64,000 bases of DNA from Takakia lepidozioides. Lineage: Eukaryota > Streptophyta > Takakiopsida > Takakiales > Takakiaceae. The position numbers were made by a program, and so were the translations under genes. Numbering within the stretch: the stretch's first letter is position 1; each line of letters starts with the position of its first letter. The notes below the pieces were generated by a model. That model saw nothing but the letters and a program-made list of their open reading frames with translations. It did no database searches and had not been told where the DNA came from. Shown here in pieces: positions 1 through 11,009 of the stretch. The stretch is from contig CM060733.1 of assembly GCA_030704615.1 (NCBI GenBank), positions 47,926,001-47,990,000 of the forward strand, read 5' to 3'.

Positions 1-3000
1 CAACTTGTCCTCCAATGCTTTCACAGGTTTTGTCCCTACACACTTTGGAAAATGCAGTAGACTTGTTGTTGTAGATCGACATGTTACTTCCAATTAATTC
101 CCTGGGTTAATGTGTCTTGGTGAGCTAGGCCAAAGCCAACACATGACAACATAACTAGCAAGGCAGGAGTGAGCACATCAGTATGCTCACCGACAACATT
201 TGTTTCTGCTCTATTCTCTGAACTAATCCATTACGAGCTACATATGCACAAGGCTTTTAGGCTTAACAAACGCTTTGAGAAAGAAATTTTTTGGGGGCTC
301 TCTCTTTCTTAATTCATGCTATCTCTTGTCCCATAAATGATCTCCTCGGAAGTTTTGAAGTATCATATTTCATGTCCTGTTAATTCCCGTGAAGCTGAGA
401 ACCTTACAAAGCCTGACAGTTTTGTACTTGCTATACAACAATCTCGCAGGTGTGATTCCTACTAGTTTGGGAGATTGCTCATCTTTGGTGGAGCTGGACT
501 TGAGCAACAATCAGCTGGGTGGGCACATACCAAGGGAGTTAGGGGGGTTGCAAAAACTAGCGATCCTTTACCTTTTCAGCAACACACTCATAGGCACCAT
601 TCCTACTACTTTGGGAAATTGCTTATCTTTGGTGCAGCTAGACTTGGACTCCAATCAACTCACTGGAGACATACCGATTGAGCTAGGGAGGTTGGAAAAC
701 CTAACGCAACTTTTCCTTTGGAACAACAGCGTCACAGGCACCATTCCTGCTAGTTTGGGAAATTGTTCATCTTTAGTGGATTTGGTGTTGACCAACAACC
801 AGCTGAGTGGGAACATACCCGTGGAGCTAGGGATGTTGCAGAATCTAACTTTCCTTTATCTTTTCAGCAACAATCTCACAGGCACCATTCCTGCAAGTTT
901 GGGAAACTGCTCATCTTTGGTGGCGGTGGAGTTTTCCGACAATCAGCTTAGTGGGAACATACCCATGGAGCTAGGGGGGTTGCGAAACCTAACTTTTCTG
1001 TATCTTTGGAACAACATGCTTACAGGCACTATTCCATCTAGTTTGGGAAATTGCTCATCTTTGGTGTACCTTGACTTGTACTCAAATCAGCTGAGCGGGA
1101 GCATACCGATGGAGCTAGGGCGGTTGCAAAACCTAGCATACCTTCTCCTGTGGAACAACAGCCTCACAGGTACCATTCCTGCTAGTTTGGGAGATTGCTC
1201 ATCTTTGGTGGTGTTGGACTTGGACTCCAATGAGTTAAGTGGGAACATACCGGTGGAGCTAGGGCAGTTGCGAAGTCTAAGGGTCCTTTACCTCTGGAAT
1301 AACAGGCTCACAGGCACCATTCCGGCTAGTTTGGGAGACTGCTCATCTTTGGTGGAGCTGAAGTTGAACAACAATCAGCTTAGTGGGAACATACCAACGG
1401 AGTTAGGGCAGCTGGAAAACCTTAAGATCCTTTACCTTTGGAAGAATGGACTCACAGGCACAATTCCTACTAGTGTGGGAGATTGCTCATCTTTGGTGGA
1501 ACTAGAATTGTACTCCAATCGATTGACGGGGAGCATACCGATAGATCTAGGTCGGTTGCAAAATCTAGAATATCTTTTCCTGTGGAACAACAGTCTGACT
1601 GGCATCATTCCTACTGGTTTGGGAGGTTGCTCATCGTTGATAGAGTTGGACTTGAGTCTAAATCCGCTGAGTGGAAATGTACCGATGGAGCTAGGGATGT
1701 TGCAAAACCTAACTGCCCTTTACCTTGGGAACAACAGCCTCACAGGCACCATTCCTACTAGTTTGGGAGATTGCTCATCTTTGTTGCAGCTGGGGTTGTA
1801 CTCCAATCAGCTGAGGGGGGGCATACCAATGGAGCTAGGGAGGTTGAAAAACCTAAAATACCTTTACCTTTTTAACAACAACCTTACAGGCACCATTCCT
1901 GTTGATTTAGGAGATTGCTCATTTTTGGTGGAGCTCGACTTGAGCTACAATCAGCTAAGTGGGAACATACCGATTGAGCTAGGGCAGTTGCAAAACCTAA
2001 CACTCCTTGTTCTTAATAACAACAGGCTCACAGGCACCATTCCTACTAGTTTGGGAGATTGCTCATATTTGGAGCAGCTGGGGTTGAGCAACAATCAGCT
2101 GAGTGGGAACATACCTAACGAGCTTGAGAACTGTTCAGGTTTGCAGAGGATAATACTTGGTAACAACTTGATCACTGGAGAGTTCACATTAGATTTGGCA
2201 AAGTTTAGCAACTCTCTTCAGACTCTGTCAGTGAACGACAATCAGTTTTCAGGGAAGGTCCCAATTTCCTTTGGTAAATGCACACATCTTGAGCTGGTTG
2301 ATTTCAGTGTAAACCAGTTCAATGGGAGTGTCCCAATTTTTGAGACTGGTGGTTTTCAGGAACTACGGGTGCTCAGTTTTGGACACAACACACTTGATGG
2401 CACAATTCCAGATTGGATCTGGAATCTGACTCAATTGCAGGTGTTAGATCTCTCACACAACAACTTCATAGGTGGGCTCCCGACAATGTTTAGTCAGTTG
2501 CTAGGCTTCAATGTGAAGGCAAATGCATCGACTGGATTTAGTGGATTGAATGGTCGAGGTTATGGTCCTTTCACTCTCTATACTCAAGACCTCCACATCA
2601 CACTCAAGGGCAGCACAAGGACATTCAGTTACGTCTTATTGACCACAACTTCTTTTGACGTCTCAGCAAATGCGTTCAGTGGCCAAATTCCAGCAGAGAT
2701 TGGATGGTTAGGGGAGCTCCTCAACCTGAATTTATCCCACAATTCCTTCACAGGCCCCATCCCAGGGAGCATGTCCAACATCAGCGCACTGGAGTCCTTG
2801 GACCTCGCCTATAATTTAATGGGCGGTACAATTCCAGACACCTTAGCAAGTTTGAATAACTTGGAGGTCCTTAATCTCTCCGATAATAACTTCTCTGGGC
2901 AGGTTCCAACAGAAGGTGGCTTTAGTACAAGATTCCTAAACTCGTCATTTCTTGACAATCCTGCTCTATGTGGGTTTCCTCTCTCCAGGAAATGCCCCTC

Positions 3001-3235
3001 ACAAAAAAATACCAGCTCAACCCCACCAAGCCCAATTATCGACACTGATAAAACCACATTCATAGATCAGGTTGAAGAGTTTCTATCAATTCCTGGCTTT
3101 GTCTTGGGCATGGTGTTTGGGTTTGTTTCTGTATTAACAACGGCCATTGCCTGGGCTCCAGCACGCCGTTTGATATTGGAACCCACGGTGGTGAACTACG
3201 ATCGCAAGTATGGAGCATTTTCCTCTCGACAGTGA
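1..3235 (+). CDS. LRR receptor-like protein (RLP), 5' end outside window
   Basis: Plasma-membrane receptor-like protein without a kinase domain; such RLPs usually signal through partner kinases in defence or development (family knowledge). Bases 1-70 end an upstream exon, the intron is 71-394 (donor gtagat, acceptor gaag), and the main exon runs from 395 to the stop at 3235. The intact ~947-residue part has about 30 plant-type LRRs (pattern NQLSGNIP / LTGTIP). It then has a non-LRR island near residues 715-755, more LRRs, an LRR C-cap, a membrane helix around residues 895-917 and a short basic tail ending SSRQ. LRRs alternate in near-identical 144-bp pairs. The missing first exon should resemble that of the duplicate at 23928-24425, which has a signal peptide and LRRNT domain. 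The ligand is unknown. Confidence 0.88.
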
Positions 3236-4480
3236 AGCGATGGTGATGGTGGTGATGTGTTTTGTGGACATGTAGCCAGATGCCAAAAGTGTTTGTGTAC
3301 TCCATATGAAGCTTGTTCGCCTCTGTTTGTAGTTCTAAGCTCGAAACAGACAGATCTTGCAGATTTTGCCTGTATATTCTGAGACTCTGCACCGGGAACT
3401 TCTTGCAATTTAACAGTTTATATGCTTGTAGCGACTACAGATCTCCATCTGCTTTTGATCTCTAGTCACTTTCCTTGGGATAGAATCCAATAAAACTGCA
3501 CATGGGTTGAACTCTTCACCGAGGAGATGTACACTACCATAAATGGCCTACAGCTCGAGGGCAACTCGTATTTTTGGGGCGCGAGGTCACTTCTGATGTT
3601 GATGTAATCATCATACAGAAATCTCAACTCTGTCCTACAGAACACTTCTTCTTCTACTGCCCTCTATACTACGAGATCCGTGGGAGATTCCACTGTTTAT
3701 TCAGTGGAACCCAAACTCTCACTGATGTCTTCCACTATGAGGATAAAAAATGCTTGGCAGCCTACCTGCACGAGGCCTTCACCCTTCGACATTCGCTAGA
3801 ACATTAATTGTGGTTTCTAGACTTGTTCTCTCTCATGTTTCCATTTTGTCCCATAAGCTCTATGAGCTTTCCGCGGACGTTATAAAGTACCATTTCATTT
3901 CATTTCTGTTCCAACTTGACAATCCGAAGTGCAATTGCCAGCTTGTTTCTAGGCTTTTGTCTTCCAGATGTCTGCAGGATGACAAGCAATTCTGGAGTGG
4001 AGAAAAGCATTCAGTAAAATTTACAGTTCATTGCCGTGTGAATGTCATGATGTAAGGTGGCATCCGATGCTATGCAAATGTTTCTTTATTAAGTTGCTCT
4101 TTACAACAATAAATTGTATTGTTAGGGGCCATCATCCACTGAACTGGTAAATGGATATAATTGGATATAGCAAAAAGTTTAGTGTGTTTGCAAGAGAGAG
4201 ATTTTGTGCATATCTGAGGACTCTAAAGAAGGGGAGAGGAGGAAGAGGAGACCAGGAGGGAGAAAAAAATTCATCCACACAAGTGATGGAAATATATTGA
4301 CAACAGGAGCAGAACTTAGTGTTGGTGAACTGATCATTGCATTCAGCACTTCAAATGTTTCATCTCTGAAACCCACAGTAGGTAGATATAAACACAATTT
4401 GAGCAAGTCATTTGATCTGCAACCTCTCTCTCTCAACTTTTGTGGGGACATATGGAACTCTCTTCACTTCAGTCACTTAA
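3236..4480. other. 3' flank of the RLP gene, no further gene recognised
   Basis: The first ~350 bases are probably RLP 3' UTR, because the same sequence recurs at 4600-4990. Short open frames at 3574-4055 and 4204-4485 match nothing I know and lack gene-like composition. A GA-rich purine run lies near 4217-4265. Confidence 0.5.
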
Positions 4481-4995
4481 CTTGATAAACTTTAGTCGTA
4501 CAGGTGATTGTATGGACGAGATTTGCAAATGGCCATCGCCTGGGCTCCAGCACGCCATTTGATATTGCAACCCACGATCGCAAGTATGGAGCATTTTCCT
4601 CTCGACGCTGAAGCAATGGTGGTGCTGTGTTTCGTGGACATATGTTTAGGTAGCCAGATGCCAAAGTGTTTGTGTACTCCATATGAAATTGTTCGCTCTG
4701 TTTGTAGTTCTAAGCTCGAAACAGACAGATCTTGCAGAGTTTACCTGTAGAATCTGAGACTTTGCACCTGGAACTTCTTGCAGTTTGACAGTTTATATGC
4801 TTAGCAACTACAGATCTCATCCATCTGCTTTTGATCTCTAGTCACTTTCCTTGGGATAGAATCCAATAAAACTGCACATGGGTAGAACTCTTCACCCAGG
4901 AAATGTACACTACCCCATAAATGACCTACAGCTCTTGAGGAGGTGACACTCAAGTCTACAGCCATTTTTGGGGCGCGAGGTCGCTTCTGATCCAT
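4480..4995 (+). pseudogene. Duplicated 3' end of an RLP gene
   Basis: From about 4530 this repeats the end of the RLP gene and its 3' UTR (about 3140-3590): the AIAWAPAR coding segment, the tail codons and the following non-coding sequence up to 'ggggcgcgaggtc'. A 10-base gap after the LILQPT codons breaks the frame. The sequence just upstream (about 4500-4532) also occurs at about 26022-26055 beside the second RLP copy, so this looks like the last intron/exon of a paralogue. It is a remnant and not expected to function. Confidence 0.7.
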
Positions 4996-5016
4996 ACATG
5001 AAGGAAGCCAGTTTGT

Positions 5017-5400
5017 TGGCTCTCTTGCAGAGAGAGACTTTGCAACATGTTGAAGTCAATGGAGAAAATGTGGTCAAAGGACCTTACACCGTGTCAAGGC
5101 TCCGATTGGTCCGATTGTGCTGAGCTATGCCCCTTACTCTCACCTTCTGCTTATGTTTTGCCAAAGCAAGAGAGCCCATCGCAGTTGTAGGCTTGTGTTT
5201 TTTTGTTTTGTTGGCTCTCTTGGAGAGAGAAACTTTGCATCATGTTGAAGTCGGTGGAGAAAATGTGGTCAAAGGACCTTACACCGTGTCAAGGCACCGA
5301 TTGGTGTGTTATGCTTAGTCATGCCCCTTCCTCTCACCATGCCCCTTCCTCTTATATTTTGACAAAGCCAGAGAGCCAATCTCCGTTTTAGGCTTGTTTT
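5017..5400. repeat. Two copies of a dispersed ~170-bp repeat
   Basis: Two direct copies begin with 'ttgttggctctctt' (about 5017 and 5208) and share 'gagaaaatgtggtcaaagg' and 'ccttacaccgtgtcaagg'. A third copy lies at 7986-8170. Each ends in a segment reading 'gagagccaatc.ccgttttaggcttg'. The origin is not recognised. The second copy is followed by a gttttgttttgttttg run. Confidence 0.75.
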
Positions 5401-5469
5401 GTTTTGTTTTGTTTTGTCACGTAGAGATGTCCCAAACTGCCAGCCCCAGCCATGGTGCTTGGTACCATT

Positions 5470-6740
5470 GGAAAGCCCTCGTTGAAATCTAAGACCGAAT
5501 GCAATTTCCTATGTATCCAATGCGTCTCTTGTGTTGAGGCCCAAGTGCCACCTCTAGTGTAGCTTATGCCGTTGGCCCATGTGTGAAGAATTAAAATCTA
5601 AGCCCAAGTGCAATGTCCTGTGTATCCAAGTGCGTCTCCTATGTCTTGGCCCTAGTGCGACCTCTAGGGTAGCCTGTGCCGTTGGCCCACATTAGCTTAT
5701 GAATAAATTGTCATCTAAGCCCAAGTGCAATGTCCTGTGTATCCAAGTGCGTCTCCTATGTCTTGGCCCTAGTGCGACCTCTAGGGTAGCCTGTGCCGAT
5801 GGCCCACATTAGCTTATGAATAAATTGTCATCTAAGCCCAAGTGCAATCTCCTATATTGTATCCAAGTGCGTCTCCTATGTCGAGGCCCAAGTGCGACCT
5901 CTAGGGTAGCCTGCACCGTTGGCCCAAATGTCCAGCGTAATCTTTAAGTCCAAGTGCATCTCCTATGTGGAGGCCCAAGTGCGACTCTAGGATAAAATAG
6001 CAAAGTGAGGTTTCCTGGGAGCCTCGACGGGAGATATATCAATAATGGACAACCAGCATGTAGCCCAGTGGTAATGGGGACATACCACGTTGGATGTGGT
6101 TGTGGGTTCAAACCACGATCTGGTGTGTCATGAAAGATGTTCACCTTTCAGCTGGAAGGTAGTAGCCCTTGTGGTGAAGAGACTCCATAATTTACGCTCC
6201 CTTTGGGAGGCGTCTATATATATGTTTTTAATCAATAATGATGGATATATTACTACTCAATAAATTAATGGAAAAAAATACATCGGGCCTTGACATGGGC
6301 GACGTACTTGGATACATAAGAGATTGCACTTGGGCAAGTTAGATGACATTGGACACTTGGGCCTCTACATGGGAGATGCACTTGGATACATAAATAGAAG
6401 ATTGCACTTGGGCTTAGATGGGCCTCGACATGGGAGATGCACTTGGATAAGTAAGAAATTGCACATGGGCTTAGATTTCAATTCTTCACACATGGGCCAA
6501 CGACATAGGCTACACTAGAGTTCGCACTTGGCATAGGAGACGCACTGGGATACATAAGAAATTGCACTTGGTCTTAGATTTCAACTCTTCACACATGGGC
6601 CAAAGACATAGTCTACCCTAGAGGTTGCACTTGGGCCTTGACCTAGGAAACGCACTTGGATACATAGAAGATCTTACACTTAGATGATACTCGACACTTG
6701 GGCCAACGGCACAGGCTACCCTAGTGTCCATTACAACAAT
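5470..6740. repeat. Fold-back array of ~117-bp units (inverted arms)
   Basis: The left arm (about 5490-6000) has about five tandem units starting 'taagcccaagtgcaat' at about 5490, 5599, 5716, 5833 and 5945; the central spacing is exactly 117. The right arm (about 6280-6740) carries the same units reversed ('attgcacttgggcttag', 'ccaacggcacaggctaccc'). The arms could form a long hairpin. The spacer holds a SINE. No long open frame is present. Confidence 0.8.
6048..6230 (+). mobile_element. tRNA-derived SINE with 10-bp target-site duplication
   Basis: This 183-bp insert is flanked by perfect direct repeats of atcaataatg (6038-6047 and 6231-6240). It carries a pol III A box (tagcccagtgg, about 6062) and a B box (gggttcaaacc, about 6105) at tRNA-like spacing, and ends in a T-rich tail (tatatatatgttttta). 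It sits between the two arms of the fold-back array, so it postdates or split that structure. Confidence 0.85.
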
Positions 6741-6744
6741 GGGA

Positions 6745-7985
6745 TGCTAGGGTTAGTGCAAAGCTTTTCCTTCATTCTTTAATTCTCTTTTGGTCTTTAG
6801 ATCCATACCAAATAAGAATCCCAATATGGTAGTTGTTGTGGCTGTTGCTACAGGTTGGCTCATAAAGTGGTGAACAACAGTATGGGATTGTTTTCTCCCA
6901 AAGAGGCTCCAAAGTATGGTATTGGACAGCTTGTTTGCTATTGGCCGAGCCTAGGTATCATCTACCTTTCTTAATAGCTATAACCCCATTGGATCCGCAC
7001 GGTTAGCTGAAGTCCTTAAAATTCTGCAAGAAGGGCATAGCCTTCAACTCCAGTTCCCTGCCGAAGACCTTGGCTTCAGGTTTGTGCAGATATACACTAC
7101 TGGTAGTGGGAAGGAGGTAGAAATATGGAGAGAGAGGCATCTTCTAGGGTTGAGAAGTCACACTGTTGTCTCTTTTTCTCCTTTCATGGAACTACATTCA
7201 GTCTCAAAAGGTGTGTAGGTACTTAAAGGGAGCCAGTGTCCCTGCACAAGGGGAGTGTTCGATCCCCAAAGATAGGCATGCCCCTACAGGCAGGAGAAGA
7301 GAATATATTCCATCAACTCAACCAGTTGCACGGCTTCCACATTTCCCTATTGTTTTCCTCTCTTTGAATTCTTTGGCAGTCCACAAGGTATTTTCATGTC
7401 TATTATGCACAAGGGGGTGCCCCCAGGAAGGAATCGCCCCTTAAAAATGAGAGGGGGTGGTTCCATGGACAGGTTTCCATTCACCCCCCTAGAAATCTTT
7501 AATTGTTGTGGGCCCATGACATAATAATTGACAATTAGTTTTGGATAGAAATGTCAAAAATCATTCCCTCTCCTAAAATCTAACTTACTTTGGATGGAAA
7601 TCAATGGTATTTTGTAGGCTGCGGCCCCCTATAGGAAAAGACAAAGGTGTCAGTTAGGGACGCCGTGAAACCTTGTGAAGGGACGGTTTTTTTGCGCCCC
7701 TTAGCAAAGGGCGAATCCACTGGCTGTTGCATGAAGGGGGTCGGGACGTCTATGTGGAGGCGGTGCTGTACATGTAAGATAAGGGTTAGTGTTGGTTTCG
7801 ACTACTCATGCCTCATAAATCTTGGGGCGATTCATGCGGGGGCGCTTGCAGCTGCCCATGGAACCCGGCTCTAAGTGTCTCTCAAATCAACAACTGTAGC
7901 GTCATGTGATATTTGGAGAGGCTATCTAATATGGTTGTGTTGGACTGTCAAAGCCTTTGCTAACATGTCTTCTGCATCGACGTTT
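6745..7985. other. Intergenic repeat-like sequence, no gene recognised
   Basis: Open frames at 7166-7444 and 7647-7874 resemble no family I know. A B-box-like motif (gtgttcgatcccc, about 7247) near 7200-7300 hints at another degraded SINE, but no target-site duplication is visible. Confidence 0.4.
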
Positions 7986-8170
7986 GTTGGCTCTCTTGTA
8001 GAGAAAGACTTTGCATCATGTTGAAGTCAACGGAGAAAATGTGGTCAAAGGACCTTACACCATGTCAAGACTCTGATTGGTGTGTTGTGCTGAGTCATGC
8101 CCCTTACTCTCACCTTCCTCTTATGCTATGCCAAAGCAAGAGAGCCAATCGCCGTTTTAGGCTTGTTAAA
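7986..8170. repeat. Third copy of the dispersed 5.0-kb repeat
   Basis: It matches 5017-5400, starting 'ttgttggctctctt', and ends with 'gccgttttaggcttgtt'. It is about 2.8 kb from the first pair and in the same orientation. Confidence 0.7.
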
Positions 8171-8234
8171 TGGGAACTTGTTCAACTCTGGAGTCTGGAC
8201 CTCATTCGTGTAGACAGACTCAAGTTTTGTCTCA

Positions 8235-8693
8235 TTGTTGGGTGCAATAAAAGCGGGTGCGCATGGGGGTGTAAAGCCCCATACTTGCATAAGCCGGGAA
8301 ATAGCCCGTTTCATCCAAAACGGTGATACACATTCCCGTAATTTTAACAAGCGTATCAAGTATTCTAACCTGTTTCAGGTGGGACAGACTGTGTGCGTTC
8401 GATTACAACATAACAAGCATGCATGCAAGTCTAAGCTCAAGATCAACGGTCCATACTTGATCTATCAGATTTTACGTGGGCGACGTGCTCTTCTTCTTCC
8501 CCAAGGCTCTAACACTGAAGTGCGGGATGAACCTGTTTCCTTGACAGACTTGGTGCATTCCGAGCTCGTTTTTTTTATCTCGCATGTATCAATGTGGAGG
8601 GCGCACGGTGGGGTGATGTCTTGCTCTTCTTCGCAATCTACTTCAGCTTATTCCACTTCTCTTCTTAGCGGCTTAGTCTTAGTTTACGGCTGA
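8235..8693 (+). pseudogene. Possible retrotransposon integrase C-terminal fragment
   Basis: Around residues 48-110 the frame reads FQVGQTVCVRLQHNK, KINGPYLIYQIL and LLLPQG. This resembles the SH3-like fold after the integrase core of LTR retrotransposons (family pattern GDxVxL..KL.GPY.I). No integrase core precedes it and the ends of the frame look unrelated, so it is at best a small relic. Copies of a 67-bp repeat lie over its start and about 600 bp downstream. Confidence 0.35.
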
Positions 8694-8998
8694 TGACTCC
8701 TGGGATCCTCGGACTTGAACTCTCTAGGACTTAAAACATTTCTAAAGACATCTCACCATTTGTACTCCCTGCACGGTTTTCCTAGCCAAGGGTTTTGTCC
8801 TCGGCCCAACTTACAGGTGCCAGGTTTTCCCTTGGTAGGTTTTTCACCCAGCAGTGGAGGTTGATATTTTCCCATCGTTGTTTTCCTTCACGGAGCTCAA
8901 GATTTTTTCGTGGGGGTAGGCTTCACAGATGTAAAGCCCCATATTTGCTTAAGCCGGGAAATAGCCCGTTTCATCCAAAACGGCGATACACATTCATA
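8270..8998. repeat. Pair of 67-bp direct repeats with a hairpin
   Basis: Copies at about 8270-8336 and 8932-8998 differ at only a few bases. Both contain 'aagccgggaaatagcccg' followed by the small inverted repeat ccgttt/aaacgg. They bracket the integrase-like fragment and may be ends of an unidentified element. Confidence 0.6.
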
Positions 8999-9157
8999 GT
9001 ATATTTTTTGGCGTGTAAAGTCGTTAATCCGTTACAATGATGTTTAGGTTAGGGTTAGTTTAGGCTGGTGGCTTGATCCTGGCCCTTCATCAGATCTAGG
9101 GCTACAAGGCAGCACCGTGGGCTTTGGCCTATGATGCCTCGCCACGTGGTGGGCCAC

Positions 9158-10223
9158 TATGGTTCACATGGTCCTTCCAAATCATGCCATCCCGACCCTC
9201 CAAGATCAGGACTCCTGAGGGCAACACCTCTCGAACCCTCAAAATAGTACGTCATGCAGTCACATCCAAGGTCGTAGGAGCAGTCTGCTGCAGATAAACA
9301 TAGTCATCAGGGTTAAATCTCCAAATCCCAGGACGATAGCCCCCACCACGTATGGTAGCATACCTCAATGTATCACGATGTTGTGCAATGGCAAGGTTCT
9401 CGAAAGCCATGGGCATGACTTTCTTGAACAACTCTGCACGTTGATCACATGCATGTGCCCACATGTCCGGATCGTCAAGGTTGAGAACTGTAGCAGCTTC
9501 TCTACGAATGGATGCAGGCAAATCCGGCTCTCGGCCAAAGAGAAGAAAGTATGGTGAGAAGGAGGCAAGTGATGCTTGCTTGCTGAACCTGTAGCCCATG
9601 GCTAACCAAGGTACCTGAAGGTCCCAATCTCCTAGGTGTCCCTTCTGCAAACCATACTTGCGCAAACCCCTCTTCATTGTTTGAACAACCCTCTCTGCCA
9701 AGCCATCGGCCTCAGGATGATCCCGAGAAGTGGTGCGGTGGTCTACCAAGGCCTTGTCACACAACGCCTGAAACTCCCCCTAGAACTCTCTCCCTTGGTC
9801 CGTGAGTACCTCAGTTGGAGCACCGAATCGGCTAAGTACACAATCCAAGAATGCATACGCAGCTCCCTCACTAGCCTTATCAGGCAATGGAACCAACTCG
9901 ATCCACTTGGAAAAGTGCTCCACCATCACCAACACGTACTTGTTGTGGCGCATGGTCAATGGCAACGGCCCTGCGAAGTCAAGACTTCACCTGTAGCCCA
10001 ATCCCATGATCGGAAGAGGGTGCAATTGTGGTGTAGGGGCGTTGAATGAAGCACGCACCCTCTCACACACCATGTACCTAGCCACAAATTGTTGCACCTT
10101 ACCACGCCACCAATACTGCCCCTGAAGTAGACTATGAGTGCGTCGCACCCCAAAATGCCCCAACTCCTCATGGGCATGCCGCACTAACCGTGCCCGCTGT
10201 ATTGGGTGAGGCACAATCCTCAC
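9158..10223 (-). pseudogene. E1 integrase
   Basis: It would insert the element's cDNA into the genome. Visible parts are the N-terminal zinc-binding region (HAHEELGHFG, about 10170), the catalytic core with VLTDQGREF (second catalytic Asp, about 9790) and ADGLAERVVQTMKRG (catalytic Glu, about 9690). The C-terminal region reads DYVYLQQTAPTTLDV and then TILRVREVLPSG and WKDHVN. The zinc finger reads YMVC where CxxC is expected, consistent with a Cys-to-Tyr change. In-frame stops lie near 9780 and 9251. The tail ends at the inversion breakpoint; its continuation (APCHLPN then a PHD finger) is on the other strand at 20708. Confidence 0.85.
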
Positions 10224-10979
10224 TCAACCATCCTCCCACACTCGGAGCAGGTGTGTCCCCTCCCACTTGAACCTCTTGGCTCGTTGTAGGATCTGATCCC
10301 TCTCCTTAGCAGTCACAGTGGCTGCCGTGTCTCCAGTGCGGAGATAGTCCAACACAGTTGAATCCTCATGTATATCTTTGGCGCCACCTTGCTCATTGCT
10401 GGCCTCAGGGTCCTCAGACACTCGGTCTACAGTCACCCCTATTGTAGGTCCAACCTGGCTTTCCGCTGCCAAGATACATAGAAATGTAGATGCATGCCAT
10501 CCAGGCACCATCTCCTCGTCCGTCTCACCATGCCACCGAGCTCCAGTGTCATCCTGCTGGCTCGTGCATGGATTGCGACTCAACCCATCCGCATCCCGAT
10601 TGACCAAACCCGGTCGATGCACAACCTGAAAGTCATACTTTTGAAGTATGAGTGCCCACCGTGCAAGCTTCCCCGTAAGCTTGTCTGACTCTATCAACCA
10701 CTTGAGTGGCTGGTGATCCGTGACAAGGGTGAAGAGATTGCCGTATAGATAGCACCTGAAGTGTGCCACGGCCCACACTGCAGCTAAGCACTCTCCCTCA
10801 TATGAGCTATACTTAGCCTCTGCAGCGTTGTTCGAGCGGCTAGCATAAGCCACTAGGAACTCTCTTCCCTCATCATCCACCTGTGTGAGCACCGCTCCAA
10901 GCCCCAGCATGCTCCAATCTGTATGCAGCTGAAAATGACGCCCCCTGATAGGTCGTCTCAAGATGGGCGCCGAGGTCAA
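10224..10979 (-). CDS. E1 RNase H domain
   Basis: RNase H degrades the RNA template during reverse transcription. This stretch has the gypsy RNase H hallmarks HTDWSMLGLGAVL (usually DAS), YSSYEGECLAAVWAV, TDHQPLKWL and the end motif HRPGLVNRDADGLSRNP. It continues as an acidic linker to the integrase zinc region. One frame is open for 251 codons, making it one of the better preserved parts of E1. A stop separates it from RT upstream. Confidence 0.87.
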   Translation of the reverse strand: MTSAPILRRPIRGRHFQLHTDWSMLGLGAVLTQVDDEGREFLVAYASRSNNAAEAKYSSYEGECLAAVWAVAHFRCYLYGNLFTLVTDHQPLKWLIESDKLTGKLARWALILQKYDFQVVHRPGLVNRDADGLSRNPCTSQQDDTGARWHGETDEEMVPGWHASTFLCILAAESQVGPTIGVTVDRVSEDPEASNEQGGAKDIHEDSTVLDYLRTGDTAATVTAKERDQILQRAKRFKWEGTHLLRVWEDG

Positions 10980-11009
10980 CCTCGCCTTGAGCTCTTGAAA
11001 AGCTTGTTC

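Noticed and set aside
475-1761. Small plus-strand frames in other phases of the RLP gene (MLIFGG..., MFIFSG...)
   Set aside because: They are shadows of the LRR repeats in another frame; their 'repeats' simply follow the 144-bp period.
3574-4055. Two overlapping plus-strand frames as genes
   Set aside because: No domain, no support from the duplicated copy and composition like the flanking UTR.
6048-6130. A genuine tRNA gene
   Set aside because: Boxes A and B are present, but there is no acceptor stem and the body runs into a SINE with a T-rich tail and target duplication.
7195-7300. SINE with B box gtgttcgatcccc
   Set aside because: The A box is weak and no flanking duplication was found, so I left it as a hint only.
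9041-9062. Telomere-like sequence (ttagggttag)
   Set aside because: Only one short run, with no tandem array; chance is likely.
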